Source: Tethybacter castelli
GTDB lineage: Bacteria; Pseudomonadota; Gammaproteobacteria; Tethybacterales; Tethybacteraceae
DNA length: 64,000 bases
Direction of reading: 5' to 3'
Assembly: GCA_036679665.1 (NCBI GenBank)
Contig: JAZHEJ010000040.1
Span: 62,001-126,000, forward strand
A program made the position numbers and the translations under genes. The notes under the pieces are model-generated. The model did no database searches and was not told where the DNA came from. It worked only from the letters and a program-made list of their open reading frames with translations. Shown here piece by piece: positions 44,809 to 54,561 of this stretch; the stretch's first letter is position 1; each line of letters begins with the position of its first letter.

Positions 44809-45710
44809 GATTTCTTACCCAATATCTTGACTTCGAGCTTTAGTTCGATCGCAAATTTGGCAAAAACCACACTACGCGCGTGTTCAATCAGATTTTCAAT
44901 GTCAGCGGCACTCGCGCCACCAAGATTAACAATGAAGTTGCAATGCATGGGGGATATCTGTGCCGCCCCGATCTGATAGCCTGCCAGCCCGGCAGATTCA
45001 ATTAGCCGCCCAGCTGATTCGTTTGGTGGATTAACAAATACTGAACCGGCGTTCGCGGTTCCTATCGGCTGAGTCTTTTCTCGCTCACGCATAATCTGTT
45101 CGGTGGTATCGGTATCAACGCTCTGAGTTGCGTCCAGTTTGAATTTTGCTTCGACAAACAATGCCTGACGGTAGTCAGGATGAGACACGCAACGATACCC
45201 CGCCTTGAACTCGTAGGCCGGAACATTCAGCAATTCTCCGGCCCGCGTCAACAAAGTCACCTGATGGACGAACTGCCAGGTGGTAGAGCCATAGCAGCCG
45301 GCATTCATAGCCAACGCACCTCCTACCGAACCGGGGATTCCGACCATAAAAGCAAGCTCTCCTAGTTGACAACTTGTTGCAAAGCGCGCTAGTTTGGGAG
45401 CAGCAACTCCGGCTTGCGCGCGCACAATACCCGGCTCGCCCAGGCTAAGCGATGTCAATCCGGGCGCAAGCCTCACGATCACGCCGTCCAAGCCTCCGTC
45501 GCGCACCAATAAATTGGAACCAAGACCGACAAAATAAAGTGCGACCTGCGGTTCAAGCGCTGTTATAAACTTGACCAGATCCTTCATATCCGCCGGTATG
45601 AACAGTTGCGCCGCCCGTCCGCCGGCACGCCAAGAGCTGTACCTTGCCATTGATGCGTTGATCAGCAACCTGCCGCGCACATCGGTATCCGCCATCACCA
45701 TCATAGTCAC
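44805..45710 (-). CDS. murB: UDP-N-acetylenolpyruvoylglucosamine reductase
   Basis: FAD enzyme giving UDP-MurNAc. The 301 residues show YSSWRAGGRAAQLFIP, the FAD-binding VGLGSNLLVRDGGLDGVIVRL, MVGIPGSVGGALAMNAGCYG and NAGSVFVNPP with the catalytic Ser, so it is type II. The start is GTG at 45710, overlapping murC (GTGA); ATG codons follow within 18 bases. The presence of murB inside the cluster differs from E. coli. Confidence 0.96.
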   Translation of the reverse strand: MTMMVMADTDVRGRLLINASMARYSSWRAGGRAAQLFIPADMKDLVKFITALEPQVALYFVGLGSNLLVRDGGLDGVIVRLAPGLTSLSLGEPGIVRAQAGVAAPKLARFATSCQLGELAFMVGIPGSVGGALAMNAGCYGSTTWQFVHQVTLLTRAGELLNVPAYEFKAGYRCVSHPDYRQALFVEAKFKLDATQSVDTDTTEQIMREREKTQPIGTANAGSVFVNPPNESAGRLIESAGLAGYQIGAAQISPMHCNFIVNLGGASAADIENLIEHARSVVFAKFAIELKLEVKILGKKS

Positions 45711-47092
45711 CGCACCTTGTCGGCTAATTGTTTGGCTACTTGACCAATTGTTCCCGCCCCCATGGTTACCACCAAATCGTCGGTTTTAACCAGCCAACCA
45801 ATACGTTCGTAAATTTCTTCAAATTCTTTGACAAAAACAACGTCGGTTTTGCTTCGCAGTCGAACCGCATTGGCTAGCGCGGTTCCATCAGAGTTAGCGA
45901 TTGGCAACTCGCCGGCTGCGTATACCTCGGTTAATAGCGCAATATCCGCCGACGCGATGCAATCTGCCAACGCATCAAGTAAATCATGCGTACGGCTGTA
46001 GCGGTGCGGTTGAAAAACCAATACCAGCCGTCGATCCGGATAGGCCGCGCGCAAAGCTGCCAGTGACGCGCTTATTTCAGTGGGATGATGAGCATAATCG
46101 TCAACCAGTAAGACTTCGCTTTTGCCTAGTGTGATCTTGCCATGACTTTCCAAACGCCTGCCCACCCCGGCAAAATTTTCCAAAGCGGCAAAAGAAGGCT
46201 CCGGAGCGACATTAACCTCGTGTGCCACTGCCAGCGCGGCAAGGGCGTTGGCAACATTGTGTTCTCCAATGGTGTTGAGTTTCAGTTCGTGGGTGCCATA
46301 AGGAGCTTCAAGAATAAAGCTGGTACTGGAGGTGGCGATCCTGATATTGTGGGCGTGAAAATCAGCTTCCGGGTCCTTGAGACCGTAGCTGATTACCCGT
46401 TTGGAAATGAGTTTTTTGACATCGTTGAGCTGGGGATCATCCGCGCACAAGACACATACGCCATAAAACGGCAGGTTTTCGAAAAAATCAATAAACGCGC
46501 GCTTGAGCTCACGCAAATCCTGGCCGTATTGCTGTAAATGATCCGCATCAATATTCGACGCTACCGCGATAACTGGTGACAGGTGCAAAAATGAGCCGTC
46601 GGACTCGTCGGTTTCGACCACAATAAAATCGCCGTTGCCAAGTCCGGCGCTTGAGCCGAAGCGGCGCACTAGTCCTCCAACCACGTATGTGGGATCCAAC
46701 CCACCTTCGTGTAACACGTTCGCAGTCATGCTCGTAATCGTAGTTTTGCCATGACTGCCCGCCACCGCGATACCCTGACGCAGACGCAGCAATTCATTGA
46801 GCATCTTCACTCTTGGCACGACCGGGATTCCGTCGCGTATCGCCGCCCGCACTTCAGGGTTGCTCGACGGTACCGCCGACGACACCACAATGACGTTGGC
46901 GCCTTTTATATTATCTTGCGCGTGTCCGATCGTAACTTTGATTCCCAAGTCGCGCAAAAACCGCTGGGTTTGACCATCAACGATGTCCGAACCTTGTACC
47001 GCGTATCCTAAATTGTGCAAAACCTCAGCGATACCACTCATCCCGGCGCCGCCGATGCCGACAAAATGTACGCAATTGATCCTATGCCGCAT
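45707..47092 (-). CDS. murC: UDP-N-acetylmuramate--L-alanine ligase
   Basis: Adds L-Ala to UDP-MurNAc in the cytoplasm. The 461 residues show the N-terminal HFVGIGGAGMSGIAEVL, the ATP loop VAGSHGKTTITSM, VETDESDGSFLHL, and the C-terminal LLVDDYAHHPTEI with VFQPHRYSRT. It overlaps murG by 11 bases upstream and murB by 4 downstream. Confidence 0.98.
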   Translation of the reverse strand: MRHRINCVHFVGIGGAGMSGIAEVLHNLGYAVQGSDIVDGQTQRFLRDLGIKVTIGHAQDNIKGANVIVVSSAVPSSNPEVRAAIRDGIPVVPRVKMLNELLRLRQGIAVAGSHGKTTITSMTANVLHEGGLDPTYVVGGLVRRFGSSAGLGNGDFIVVETDESDGSFLHLSPVIAVASNIDADHLQQYGQDLRELKRAFIDFFENLPFYGVCVLCADDPQLNDVKKLISKRVISYGLKDPEADFHAHNIRIATSSTSFILEAPYGTHELKLNTIGEHNVANALAALAVAHEVNVAPEPSFAALENFAGVGRRLESHGKITLGKSEVLLVDDYAHHPTEISASLAALRAAYPDRRLVLVFQPHRYSRTHDLLDALADCIASADIALLTEVYAAGELPIANSDGTALANAVRLRSKTDVVFVKEFEEIYERIGWLVKTDDLVVTMGAGTIGQVAKQLADKVR

Positions 47093-48152
47093 TAGTCAAC
47101 TCCCGCTGACAAGCTTGCGCCACATGCGCGGCTGCTTGAGGTTTGGCAGTCTGGTAAGCCTTACTTGCCATTTCTTTTAGGGTTTCGCGCGCGCTGAGAC
47201 GATCAAGTACCTTCACCAGATTTTCTGCATCGCCAAGCTCAGAATCAACGATCATTGCGGCCGCGCCTGCTTCAACTAACACTTGAGCGTTACGCTTTTG
47301 ATGTGCGGCCGCATACGGGTACGGCACAATCACCGCTGCCACTCCAACAGCCGCGACCTCAGCAATGGTTGATGCCCCACCTCGGCAGATAATCAAATCA
47401 GCATCGAGCATTTTGTCGGCAATATCATCTGTATAAGCGAACACCGTTGCTTGAAGTTTGGCGTCAGCATATGCTTGCTGAGTCGCCGCGACATTTTCTT
47501 TTCCTGCCAAGTGATTTGTTTGCCAGTGCGTTCGAGTCTGTGCCAACGCTTTTGGAACACCCGTATTTAACGACACCGCACCGCGACTACCTCCGATCAC
47601 CAATAGCCGTAACGGCCCGTCTCGTTTGGCAAAACGCTTGGTCGGATCGATGCAATCGACAAATTGCAGTCTGACCGGATTACCAACTAGCTTGGGAGAA
47701 CGATTTGTAAACGTAGCCGGATAGCTGGTAATGATCTCGTGCACCAACGGCGCAAGCATCCGATTGGCAAGACCGGGAATCACGTTTTGCTCGTGGATGA
47801 GACGCCTGATACGACGCAAATATCCTGCGATCATACCCGGTAAAGACGGATAGCCGCCCATCCCTAGTACCAACCGCGCGTCGAGTTCAGTCAGATGTCG
47901 CTTGGCCGCCAATGCTGCCGGCAGCAACCTTAGCATGCTTTTGAAATAACCGAATTTACCACCGGTCGGCGCCGCATAGCGTACAGTCCGCAATTCGATA
48001 TCTTGTTTGGGAATGAGGTTTTCCTCCATGCCTCCTTGTGTCCCCAACCAAGCTACCGCGATACCTAGCTTACGAAGTTCAGCGGCCACCGCAAGACCCG
48101 GGGTAATATGACCGCCGGTTCCACCGCCACAAATAACCACCTGAGCGCTCAT
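47082..48152 (-). CDS. murG: UDP-GlcNAc:lipid I N-acetylglucosaminyltransferase
   Basis: GT28 enzyme turning lipid I into lipid II at the inner membrane face. The 356 residues show ICGGGTGGHITPGLAVAAEL, LGTQGGMEENLIP, GMGGYPSLPGMIAG, IHEQNVIPGLANRML, VIGGSRGAVSLN and ICRGGASTIAEVAAVG. These are the standard donor- and acceptor-site blocks. Its ATG overlaps the ftsW stop (ATGA). Confidence 0.97.
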   Translation of the reverse strand: MSAQVVICGGGTGGHITPGLAVAAELRKLGIAVAWLGTQGGMEENLIPKQDIELRTVRYAAPTGGKFGYFKSMLRLLPAALAAKRHLTELDARLVLGMGGYPSLPGMIAGYLRRIRRLIHEQNVIPGLANRMLAPLVHEIITSYPATFTNRSPKLVGNPVRLQFVDCIDPTKRFAKRDGPLRLLVIGGSRGAVSLNTGVPKALAQTRTHWQTNHLAGKENVAATQQAYADAKLQATVFAYTDDIADKMLDADLIICRGGASTIAEVAAVGVAAVIVPYPYAAAHQKRNAQVLVEAGAAAMIVDSELGDAENLVKVLDRLSARETLKEMASKAYQTAKPQAAAHVAQACQRELTNAA

Positions 48153-49333
48153 GCTCTAGTCAGCCTTGTCAGCTGTGAATTTTTGCTTGAAATATTTTCA
48201 TACGCCAAAATCTGCAACAGCGCAATTGACACCAGCCATGCCACCACGCTCGAACCGCCGTATGACAGCAGCGGCAACGTCAAGCCTTTGACCGGCAATA
48301 ACGAAAGATTGCTCCCGATATTAATGAACATTTGTACGACCAGCAATAACCCTATCGCTCGGGCTAGCAATGCTGAAAAAAACCGCCCGTTTTTTTCCGC
48401 ATTCGCAGCAATGACGAATGCACGGGTCATGATGATGCTATACAGCAAGATCACCACGGTAAAACCCCAAAAACCGGTTTCTTCAGCCAGCACTGAAATA
48501 ATAAAATCGGTGTGCGCTTCAGGCAAGTGCGACCATTTTTCCACGCTTTGGCCCAATCCACGCCCCACCCAGCCACCGCGACCAAAAGCCATCAACGAGT
48601 GAGTCTGATGATAACCGCTACCTAGCGGGTCGCCGAACGGGTCGGCAAACGCCAGTAGTCTTTGCATTCGGTACGGAGCGGCAACAATCAACATGCCGGC
48701 CGCGGCCGCACCTAAGCCGCCTGCTACCACGAACAGCCATAAGTTGGTGCCGGCCATGAACATCACCGCCAACACCAATACGGTAATGAGCACGGCCGAG
48801 CCAAAATCCGGCTGCAAAAGTAAAAACACATCCGCGACCAAAACCACCATAAGCGGTTGTGCAAATCCTCTGAATGTCGAAAGCGAGTCGCGCATCGCCG
48901 CGCAATATGAACATGCGTACACGAGTACCAGTACCTTGGTAAATTCAACAGGCTGCACCGTTGCCACGCCCAAAGTTATCCAACGCGCGGCTCCTTTATC
49001 AGTCGCAACTCCCAAAACCGGCAGGTGTACCAGCAACAACGATCCGACTGCCAACGCTGCCAACGCAAGCGAGTACTGTCTCAACACCGCCAACGGCAAC
49101 AGCTTCCACAACACTACGCCGATACCAATTCCAATCGCTGCATGAAAAAGCTGTTTAAGTAAAAACGCCCAGGCTAGCTGACCGGCAGCATTAGTTATAG
49201 TGGCCGAATAAATTGCGATCAGTCCCACAGCCAACAAAGCGCCTGACGCCACCAGTGACAGCTTGTCTAAACCATCAATACCTGATCGCAATACCGGAAT
49301 ACTGCGCCAGTAATTATGCAACCGCGTCAACAT
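48149..49333 (-). CDS. ftsW: SEDS-family peptidoglycan glycosyltransferase FtsW
   Basis: Polymerises lipid II at the septum with FtsI. The 394 residues have about ten membrane segments, with KGAARWITLGVATVQPVEFTKV, LLQPDFGSAVLI, GSGYHQTHSLMAFGRGGWVGRGLGQS and PEAHTDFIISVLAEE, all conserved SEDS signatures with the catalytic Asp in the last. The ATG overlaps the end of murD by 20 bases. Confidence 0.96.
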   Translation of the reverse strand: MLTRLHNYWRSIPVLRSGIDGLDKLSLVASGALLAVGLIAIYSATITNAAGQLAWAFLLKQLFHAAIGIGIGVVLWKLLPLAVLRQYSLALAALAVGSLLLVHLPVLGVATDKGAARWITLGVATVQPVEFTKVLVLVYACSYCAAMRDSLSTFRGFAQPLMVVLVADVFLLLQPDFGSAVLITVLVLAVMFMAGTNLWLFVVAGGLGAAAAGMLIVAAPYRMQRLLAFADPFGDPLGSGYHQTHSLMAFGRGGWVGRGLGQSVEKWSHLPEAHTDFIISVLAEETGFWGFTVVILLYSIIMTRAFVIAANAEKNGRFFSALLARAIGLLLVVQMFINIGSNLSLLPVKGLTLPLLSYGGSSVVAWLVSIALLQILAYENISSKNSQLTRLTRA

Positions 49334-50678
49334 GTTTGATACAGGTGGTCACGGCACGCCGGAAAGCCATTCCTCGCGCGGCGTAATTGGAAAACTGGTC
49401 GGTACTTGCGCAGGCCGGCGACAACAGCACGTAATCGACGTTAAGTCGCAAAGCTTCAGCGTGAGCCAACTCCACAGCGCTTTGCATATCACTAGCGAAC
49501 GAAACTGGTGTATCGCTATTTTTGAGCGCTTGAGCGATCAAGGACGCGTCTTGGCCGATCAGTATCACCGCACGCGCTTTGGTTGCTATCACATCATTTA
49601 GTTCATCAAAACTTTGTCCTTTGGCGACGCCACCTGCGATCAACACACAATGCTTGTCAAGCGCGTTGAGCGCCGCAACTGTGGCTGCGACATTGGTTGC
49701 CTTGGAATCATCCACGTACACTAATTTTTCATCGCGTTCTATAGTGGCAAAGCGATGCGGCAATCCTTCGGCTTTGCGCAGATAATCCAGATGCGAAACA
49801 CAATCGTGTTCGGGCATTATTTGACCGGCTATCGTCAACGCCGCGCAAGCAAGATCAGGCATGATTCCGGCGCTTAGCAAATCAACACAAGGCAACGGCG
49901 CAAGATCCAAATCACGACAGATCAATTTGTGGTTTTTAATCTGCCAGCATACTTCGGCATCAGTGGCGCTAACACCTATTTGCGTCTTTGCCTGGGTAGC
50001 GGCCTGACTGCTTATGGCGTCGCCGGTGTTGTATATGGCGATTGTCGCGCCGGTATAAATTTTCGCTTTGGCGGCTGCATACTTTGATAATGATCCGTGC
50101 CAGTCAAGATGATCAGCGGCAACATTGAGCAAACAGGCGACATCTGCGTTTAGGTCGCCGTTGAGCGCGGCTAGCTGGAAGCTTGACAATTCCGCAACCA
50201 CACAATCGGGCTGCTTTTTGCTACGCCGCCAGTTGCCCAGGGCGTCAAGTAACGGACGGCCGATATTGCCTACCGCCTCAGCGGTTGATCCGGCGGACTG
50301 TATCATCCGGGTGACCAGATGAGCAACCGTACTTTTGCCGTTGGTGCCGGTGATACATACCAGGCGCGGCCAATGCCGGGCCTGACGCATACCTGCCAAA
50401 AAGCATTCAAGATCTCCGCACAGCGGTAGTTGCGCGGGTAGGCGCGACAAAGCAATGCCCGAAGACACCGCCACCTTATCATAGCAAGTTGCGGACAGTT
50501 GTTCATAACCGGCGACTTTGCGCACCGTAAGCTGAGGGTACTCTTCATGTAATGCGTCTTGTTCCGGCGGCGAGGCTCTTTCGTCAACGATATCAACCTG
50601 CCAGCCTTGCTCGACGAAATGACGCACGAATGACATCCCGGTTTTACCCAGATGCACGACCAACACCCTGTTGCTCAT
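49314..50678 (-). CDS. murD: UDP-N-acetylmuramoyl-L-alanine--D-glutamate ligase
   Basis: Adds D-Glu to the stem peptide. From the ATG at 50678 (MSNRVLVVHLGKTGMSFVRH) it has 454 residues: an N-terminal uracil-binding fold, ATP loop CITGTNGKSTVAHLV, LSSFQLA, NVAADHLDWHGS and YVDDSKATNVAATVAAL. The longer frame from 50732 overlaps mraY and is rejected; the chosen start overlaps the mraY stop by 4 bases (ATGA). Confidence 0.97.
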   Translation of the reverse strand: MSNRVLVVHLGKTGMSFVRHFVEQGWQVDIVDERASPPEQDALHEEYPQLTVRKVAGYEQLSATCYDKVAVSSGIALSRLPAQLPLCGDLECFLAGMRQARHWPRLVCITGTNGKSTVAHLVTRMIQSAGSTAEAVGNIGRPLLDALGNWRRSKKQPDCVVAELSSFQLAALNGDLNADVACLLNVAADHLDWHGSLSKYAAAKAKIYTGATIAIYNTGDAISSQAATQAKTQIGVSATDAEVCWQIKNHKLICRDLDLAPLPCVDLLSAGIMPDLACAALTIAGQIMPEHDCVSHLDYLRKAEGLPHRFATIERDEKLVYVDDSKATNVAATVAALNALDKHCVLIAGGVAKGQSFDELNDVIATKARAVILIGQDASLIAQALKNSDTPVSFASDMQSAVELAHAEALRLNVDYVLLSPACASTDQFSNYAARGMAFRRAVTTCIKHVDAVA

Positions 50679-51760
50679 CGTATTTTCAGCGACGCCAGAC
50701 CGCATAACACCAAAATGATAGTGATTATCCAAAACCGTACCACTACCGTGGTTTCAGGCCAACCTTTTTGCTCAAAATGATGATGTAGCGGTGCCATGCG
50801 GAAAATTCGCTTACCGGTAAGACGGTAAGAACCCACCTGCAAAATTACCGAGACGGCTTCAAGAACAAACAACCCGCCCATAATCGCGAACACCAGTTCT
50901 TGTCTTATCGCCACCGCGACCGTGGCCAGCGACGCACCGATTGCCAGCGAACCGGTATCACCCATGAACACTTGAGCCGGCGCCGCATTAAACCACAAAA
51001 ACGACAGACCCGCTCCAGCCAAGCCGGCGCAAAAAATAACCAACTCCTGCGCGCCGCCCACATTAGGCACGTCAAGGTAGCCGGCAAAAACGTTGTGACC
51101 TGCCACGTAAGCTAGCATTCCCAGACCCGAACAAATCATCACGGCCGGCAAAATCGCCAGACCGTCAAGACCATCAGTAAGGTTAACCGCATTGCTCGAC
51201 CCGACGATGCAAGCCCAACCGACAATAAAAAAACCGATAACTCCAAACGGCAACACCAGATCTTTCCAGTACGGAACCAGTATGCCGGAATGATCGCCGA
51301 CAGCGGTAAAACGCCACAGCAACGTCAAAATCAACAATCCGCTGAGCGTCTGCAACATGATCTTAACCCGGGCCGATATGCCTTTGCTACTTGCCCTGCG
51401 CAATTTGCTCCAGTCGTCGATAAACCCGATGACCGCAAATATGATGGTCGTCAGCAACAGTATCATCAACAAACTGTTGGTCAGATCCGCCCACAATATG
51501 GTGGCAACCAACTGGGCGCCTAAAATCACGATTCCTCCCATCGTCGGCGTGCCGTTTTTACCCAGATGCGAAGCCGGCCCGTCGGTGCGCACATGTTGAC
51601 CGACCGCACGGCCACGCTGCCAGCGTATGAAATACGGATAAACGATCAGCCCTATCACCATCGCGGTTAGCGCGCTGAACACTGCGCGCGAGGTTACATA
51701 AGTAAATAAATTAAGCACGCCAAGATCGCTTTTGTACGCTTCAGCCAACAGATACAACAT
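50675..51760 (-). CDS. mraY: Phospho-N-acetylmuramoyl-pentapeptide-transferase
   Basis: Makes lipid I from UDP-MurNAc-pentapeptide and undecaprenyl phosphate. The 361 residues have about ten membrane segments and the family motifs KNGTPTMGGIVIL, GFIDDWSKL with catalytic Asp residues, NAVNLTDGLDGLA, VFMGDTGSLAIG and APLHHHFEQKGWPE. It follows murF by 6 bases. Confidence 0.98.
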   Translation of the reverse strand: MLYLLAEAYKSDLGVLNLFTYVTSRAVFSALTAMVIGLIVYPYFIRWQRGRAVGQHVRTDGPASHLGKNGTPTMGGIVILGAQLVATILWADLTNSLLMILLLTTIIFAVIGFIDDWSKLRRASSKGISARVKIMLQTLSGLLILTLLWRFTAVGDHSGILVPYWKDLVLPFGVIGFFIVGWACIVGSSNAVNLTDGLDGLAILPAVMICSGLGMLAYVAGHNVFAGYLDVPNVGGAQELVIFCAGLAGAGLSFLWFNAAPAQVFMGDTGSLAIGASLATVAVAIRQELVFAIMGGLFVLEAVSVILQVGSYRLTGKRIFRMAPLHHHFEQKGWPETTVVVRFWIITIILVLCGLASLKIR

Positions 51761-51766
51761 TTACCG

Positions 51767-53137
51767 CTACTCCTGAGTAAGAAGGTGTACTACTTCTTGC
51801 ATTGCCATCGCGCACGAACCTTTGACCAATACCGCACTGCTGTAACCTAGCAAATCTCTGACGCAGTTTGCCAATTCCGTCTTCGATGCGAACGCGCGTC
51901 CATGAGAGTTGTCTGCCGCCGCGATTGCTTGGGTACTATGTTCACCGTAGCCAAGTACGTAATCAATCTGCTGCGCAAATGCTTTGGTTACCGTCTGATC
52001 ATGCAAACACTGGGCCTGGTCGCCCAATTCAAGCATGTCGCCCATTACCAAAATTTTGGTTTGTTCCGGGCGGTTGGCCAACGCATTAATCGCAACTTCG
52101 AAAGATTCCGGCGATGCGTTGTAAGTGTCATTGATAAGTACCATCTTAGGACACATAACGACTTCCTGCCGTCCCGGCACCCCGGCAAAATTTTCCAGTC
52201 CCGCGTAAATATAATCATTGGGCACTCCCAATCGCCATGCGGCAGTCGCCGCAGCTAACGCGTTAGCCTGATTATGGGCCCCGGTTACTTGTAACGCGAC
52301 TTCGCGCGGTCGGCTTGAACCATCAAAGCAAAAGTAAAAATCCCGATCTTGCAACCTACGACACAAAGCGTCAGGATTGCCAGCGTACGAAAACGACAGC
52401 ACTTCACATTTGGCGGCCTGGCGCAGCCACAACGAATAATGTTTATCGTCGTGGTTTAGCACCACCGGGCTTTGTGGCGCGATATTCTCTAGCAACTCAC
52501 CTTTGGCCCGCACAATATCTTTTTCGCTAGCAAAGCTGCCCAGATGAGCGCGCCCAGCGTTGGTAATGATGCCCAAAGTGGGTTGAGCCAATAAAGTCAA
52601 AGCAGCGATTTCGCCGGCGTGATTCATTCCCGCCTCCAGTACCGCATATTGCTTGTCGTCTGACAAGCCGAGCAAAGTCAACGGCAAACCAATATGATTA
52701 TTATGGTTTCCTGTCGCACACAGTACACGATCCGAACCCAAGTACTGTTCCAAGATAATACGCAACATCTCCCGAGTGGTCGATTTACCGTTACTACCGG
52801 TTATCAGTACCACATGTCCGTTAAATTGCTCGCGCTTCCATTTTGCCAACGCATGAAGCGCTGACAGGGTATCGGGCACTATGAGCTGGGGCAAATCACA
52901 ATCGATCTCGTGCGCGACAATCGCGGCAGAAGCGCCGGCTTGGCAAGCTGCCTTAACAAAATCGTGCCCGTCGCGGCGGGCTACCAAAGCAATAAAAATT
53001 TCGCCCGCGCATAATTTGCGACTGTCAAACTGCAATGTGCCGAACTGTTCAAGGTTACCACGTAGCCAGCGACCGCCGGTTATAGTCGCCGCGCGTTGCG
53101 GGGTAAGGCAACTAAGTTGTGCTGTTTGTTGCGTCAC
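51767..53137 (-). CDS. murF: UDP-N-acetylmuramoyl-tripeptide--D-alanyl-D-alanine ligase
   Basis: Adds D-Ala-D-Ala to the tripeptide precursor. The 456 residues show FDSRKLCAGEIFIAL, ATP loop LITGSNGKSTTREM, TGNHNNHIGLPLTLL, EAGMNHAGEI, LINDTYNASPESF and LVKGSCAMAMQEVV. The usual KGSR-x-x-x-ME motif reads KGSCAMAMQE, a mild change. The start is GTG at 53137, overlapping the murE stop (GTGA). Confidence 0.97.
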   Translation of the reverse strand: MTQQTAQLSCLTPQRAATITGGRWLRGNLEQFGTLQFDSRKLCAGEIFIALVARRDGHDFVKAACQAGASAAIVAHEIDCDLPQLIVPDTLSALHALAKWKREQFNGHVVLITGSNGKSTTREMLRIILEQYLGSDRVLCATGNHNNHIGLPLTLLGLSDDKQYAVLEAGMNHAGEIAALTLLAQPTLGIITNAGRAHLGSFASEKDIVRAKGELLENIAPQSPVVLNHDDKHYSLWLRQAAKCEVLSFSYAGNPDALCRRLQDRDFYFCFDGSSRPREVALQVTGAHNQANALAAATAAWRLGVPNDYIYAGLENFAGVPGRQEVVMCPKMVLINDTYNASPESFEVAINALANRPEQTKILVMGDMLELGDQAQCLHDQTVTKAFAQQIDYVLGYGEHSTQAIAAADNSHGRAFASKTELANCVRDLLGYSSAVLVKGSCAMAMQEVVHLLTQE

Positions 53138-54561
53138 TGGGCTAGTGCCTCTCGCATCACTTCCGCATCGGAAAAATGCTCTTTACGCAAGTTCGGTCCG
53201 ATAACGGTGGTTTCATGTCCTTTGCCGGCGACTAATACCACTTCGTCACTCTTTGCCTGCGCCACTGCCGCTATTATCGCGGCGCGGCGATCAAGAATAG
53301 TACTTGCCCCGGGAGCCTGTGCGGCGATTTCGGCGGCGATCTTCACGGGATCTTCATCCCGGGGATTATCCGAGGTGATAATTACGGTGTCAGCATAGCG
53401 CGTCGAAACGCGTCCCATCTGCGATCGCTTAGTCGAATCGCGGTTGCCTCCGCAGCCGAACACACAAATTAGCTTACGGTGCGGATAAGCTTCACGCAAC
53501 GCGGCCAAGGTGTTCTTTAGCGCCTCAGGGGTATGCGCAAAATCAACATAGGCAGCCGGGTTACCTTCGCCTATCAGTTCAAGTCGTCCCGGTAACGCCG
53601 ACAGTCGCTTTATGCCTTCGATCAGCTTATCCCAAGCAACCCCCAGCTGCAACGCCCCGGTTGCAGCTAGCGCGACATTGGCAACATTGAACTTACCCGG
53701 CATCGGCAATTCGAATTCGACGTTCTTGTTTTGAAAGTGTAAACTGCCGCGAGCGCCGCGAGCGCCTTGGCCGTGATACTCCCAACACACCTTGCATTTT
53801 TCGTTGGTGCCACACAGCGTAACTTCCGCAACGCTAGCATCAATGATGCGTTGCGCATGATCATCATCGGCATTTACGATTACGGACGATAGTTCCGGAC
53901 GCTGAAAAAGCAAACACTTGGCAGTCAGATAAGAATCTTGATTATCATGGTAGTCGAGATGGTCGTGGCCTAAATTGGTAAAGACCGCCACATCACAATC
54001 AAATCCGTTAAATCTACCTTGTACCAGTCCGTGCGAAGAAGCTTCCAACACCGTAGCTTCGACCCCCGCGGCCACAAATTTCGCCAGCAGTTTTTGCAAC
54101 TCGGCCGCATCCGGAGTAGTCAGATCAAGCTTGTCAAATTGCTGATTGCTAACGCTTGCGCCTAGCGTTCCGACATAACCGGTATTCACTCCCGCGTCGC
54201 GTAATAACTGCGCGCACCACAACGCCACTGTGGTTTTACCGGTGGTACCGGTTATCGCGACGGTGCTTAGCTTTCGGCTCGGTTGTTCATAGTATTGCGC
54301 GGCAATCAGACCGGCTTGATCGGCCAAGTTAGTCACCGCCATATTCGCCACTTGACAAGACTGATCCCAATTTCCGCCACGTTTTTCCCACAGTACCGCA
54401 ATCGCGCCTTGCTCAACAGCCTGACCGATCAGAGTGCGACCGTCGACTTGAGCTCCCGGCCACGCCAAAAAAACATCGCCGGCTGACAACCGGCGTGTGT
54501 CGCTGGTCAGGCTTGAGCCTGGCTTTGCGTGCGTATGCAAGAAAGCCACAACCTTTTCCAT
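53134..54561 (-). CDS. murE: UDP-N-acetylmuramoylalanyl-D-glutamate--2,6-diaminopimelate ligase
   Basis: Adds the third stem-peptide residue. The 475 residues show TSDTRRLSAGDVFLAW, ATP loop AITGTTGKTTVALW, TTPDAAELQKLL, LEASSHGLVQGRF, NLGHDHLDYH, VDFAHTPEAL and the DNPRDEDP motif that selects meso-diaminopimelate, so the wall is of the usual Gram-negative type. Its start shares one base with the ftsI stop. Confidence 0.97.
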   Translation of the reverse strand: MEKVVAFLHTHAKPGSSLTSDTRRLSAGDVFLAWPGAQVDGRTLIGQAVEQGAIAVLWEKRGGNWDQSCQVANMAVTNLADQAGLIAAQYYEQPSRKLSTVAITGTTGKTTVALWCAQLLRDAGVNTGYVGTLGASVSNQQFDKLDLTTPDAAELQKLLAKFVAAGVEATVLEASSHGLVQGRFNGFDCDVAVFTNLGHDHLDYHDNQDSYLTAKCLLFQRPELSSVIVNADDDHAQRIIDASVAEVTLCGTNEKCKVCWEYHGQGARGARGSLHFQNKNVEFELPMPGKFNVANVALAATGALQLGVAWDKLIEGIKRLSALPGRLELIGEGNPAAYVDFAHTPEALKNTLAALREAYPHRKLICVFGCGGNRDSTKRSQMGRVSTRYADTVIITSDNPRDEDPVKIAAEIAAQAPGASTILDRRAAIIAAVAQAKSDEVVLVAGKGHETTVIGPNLRKEHFSDAEVMREALAQ

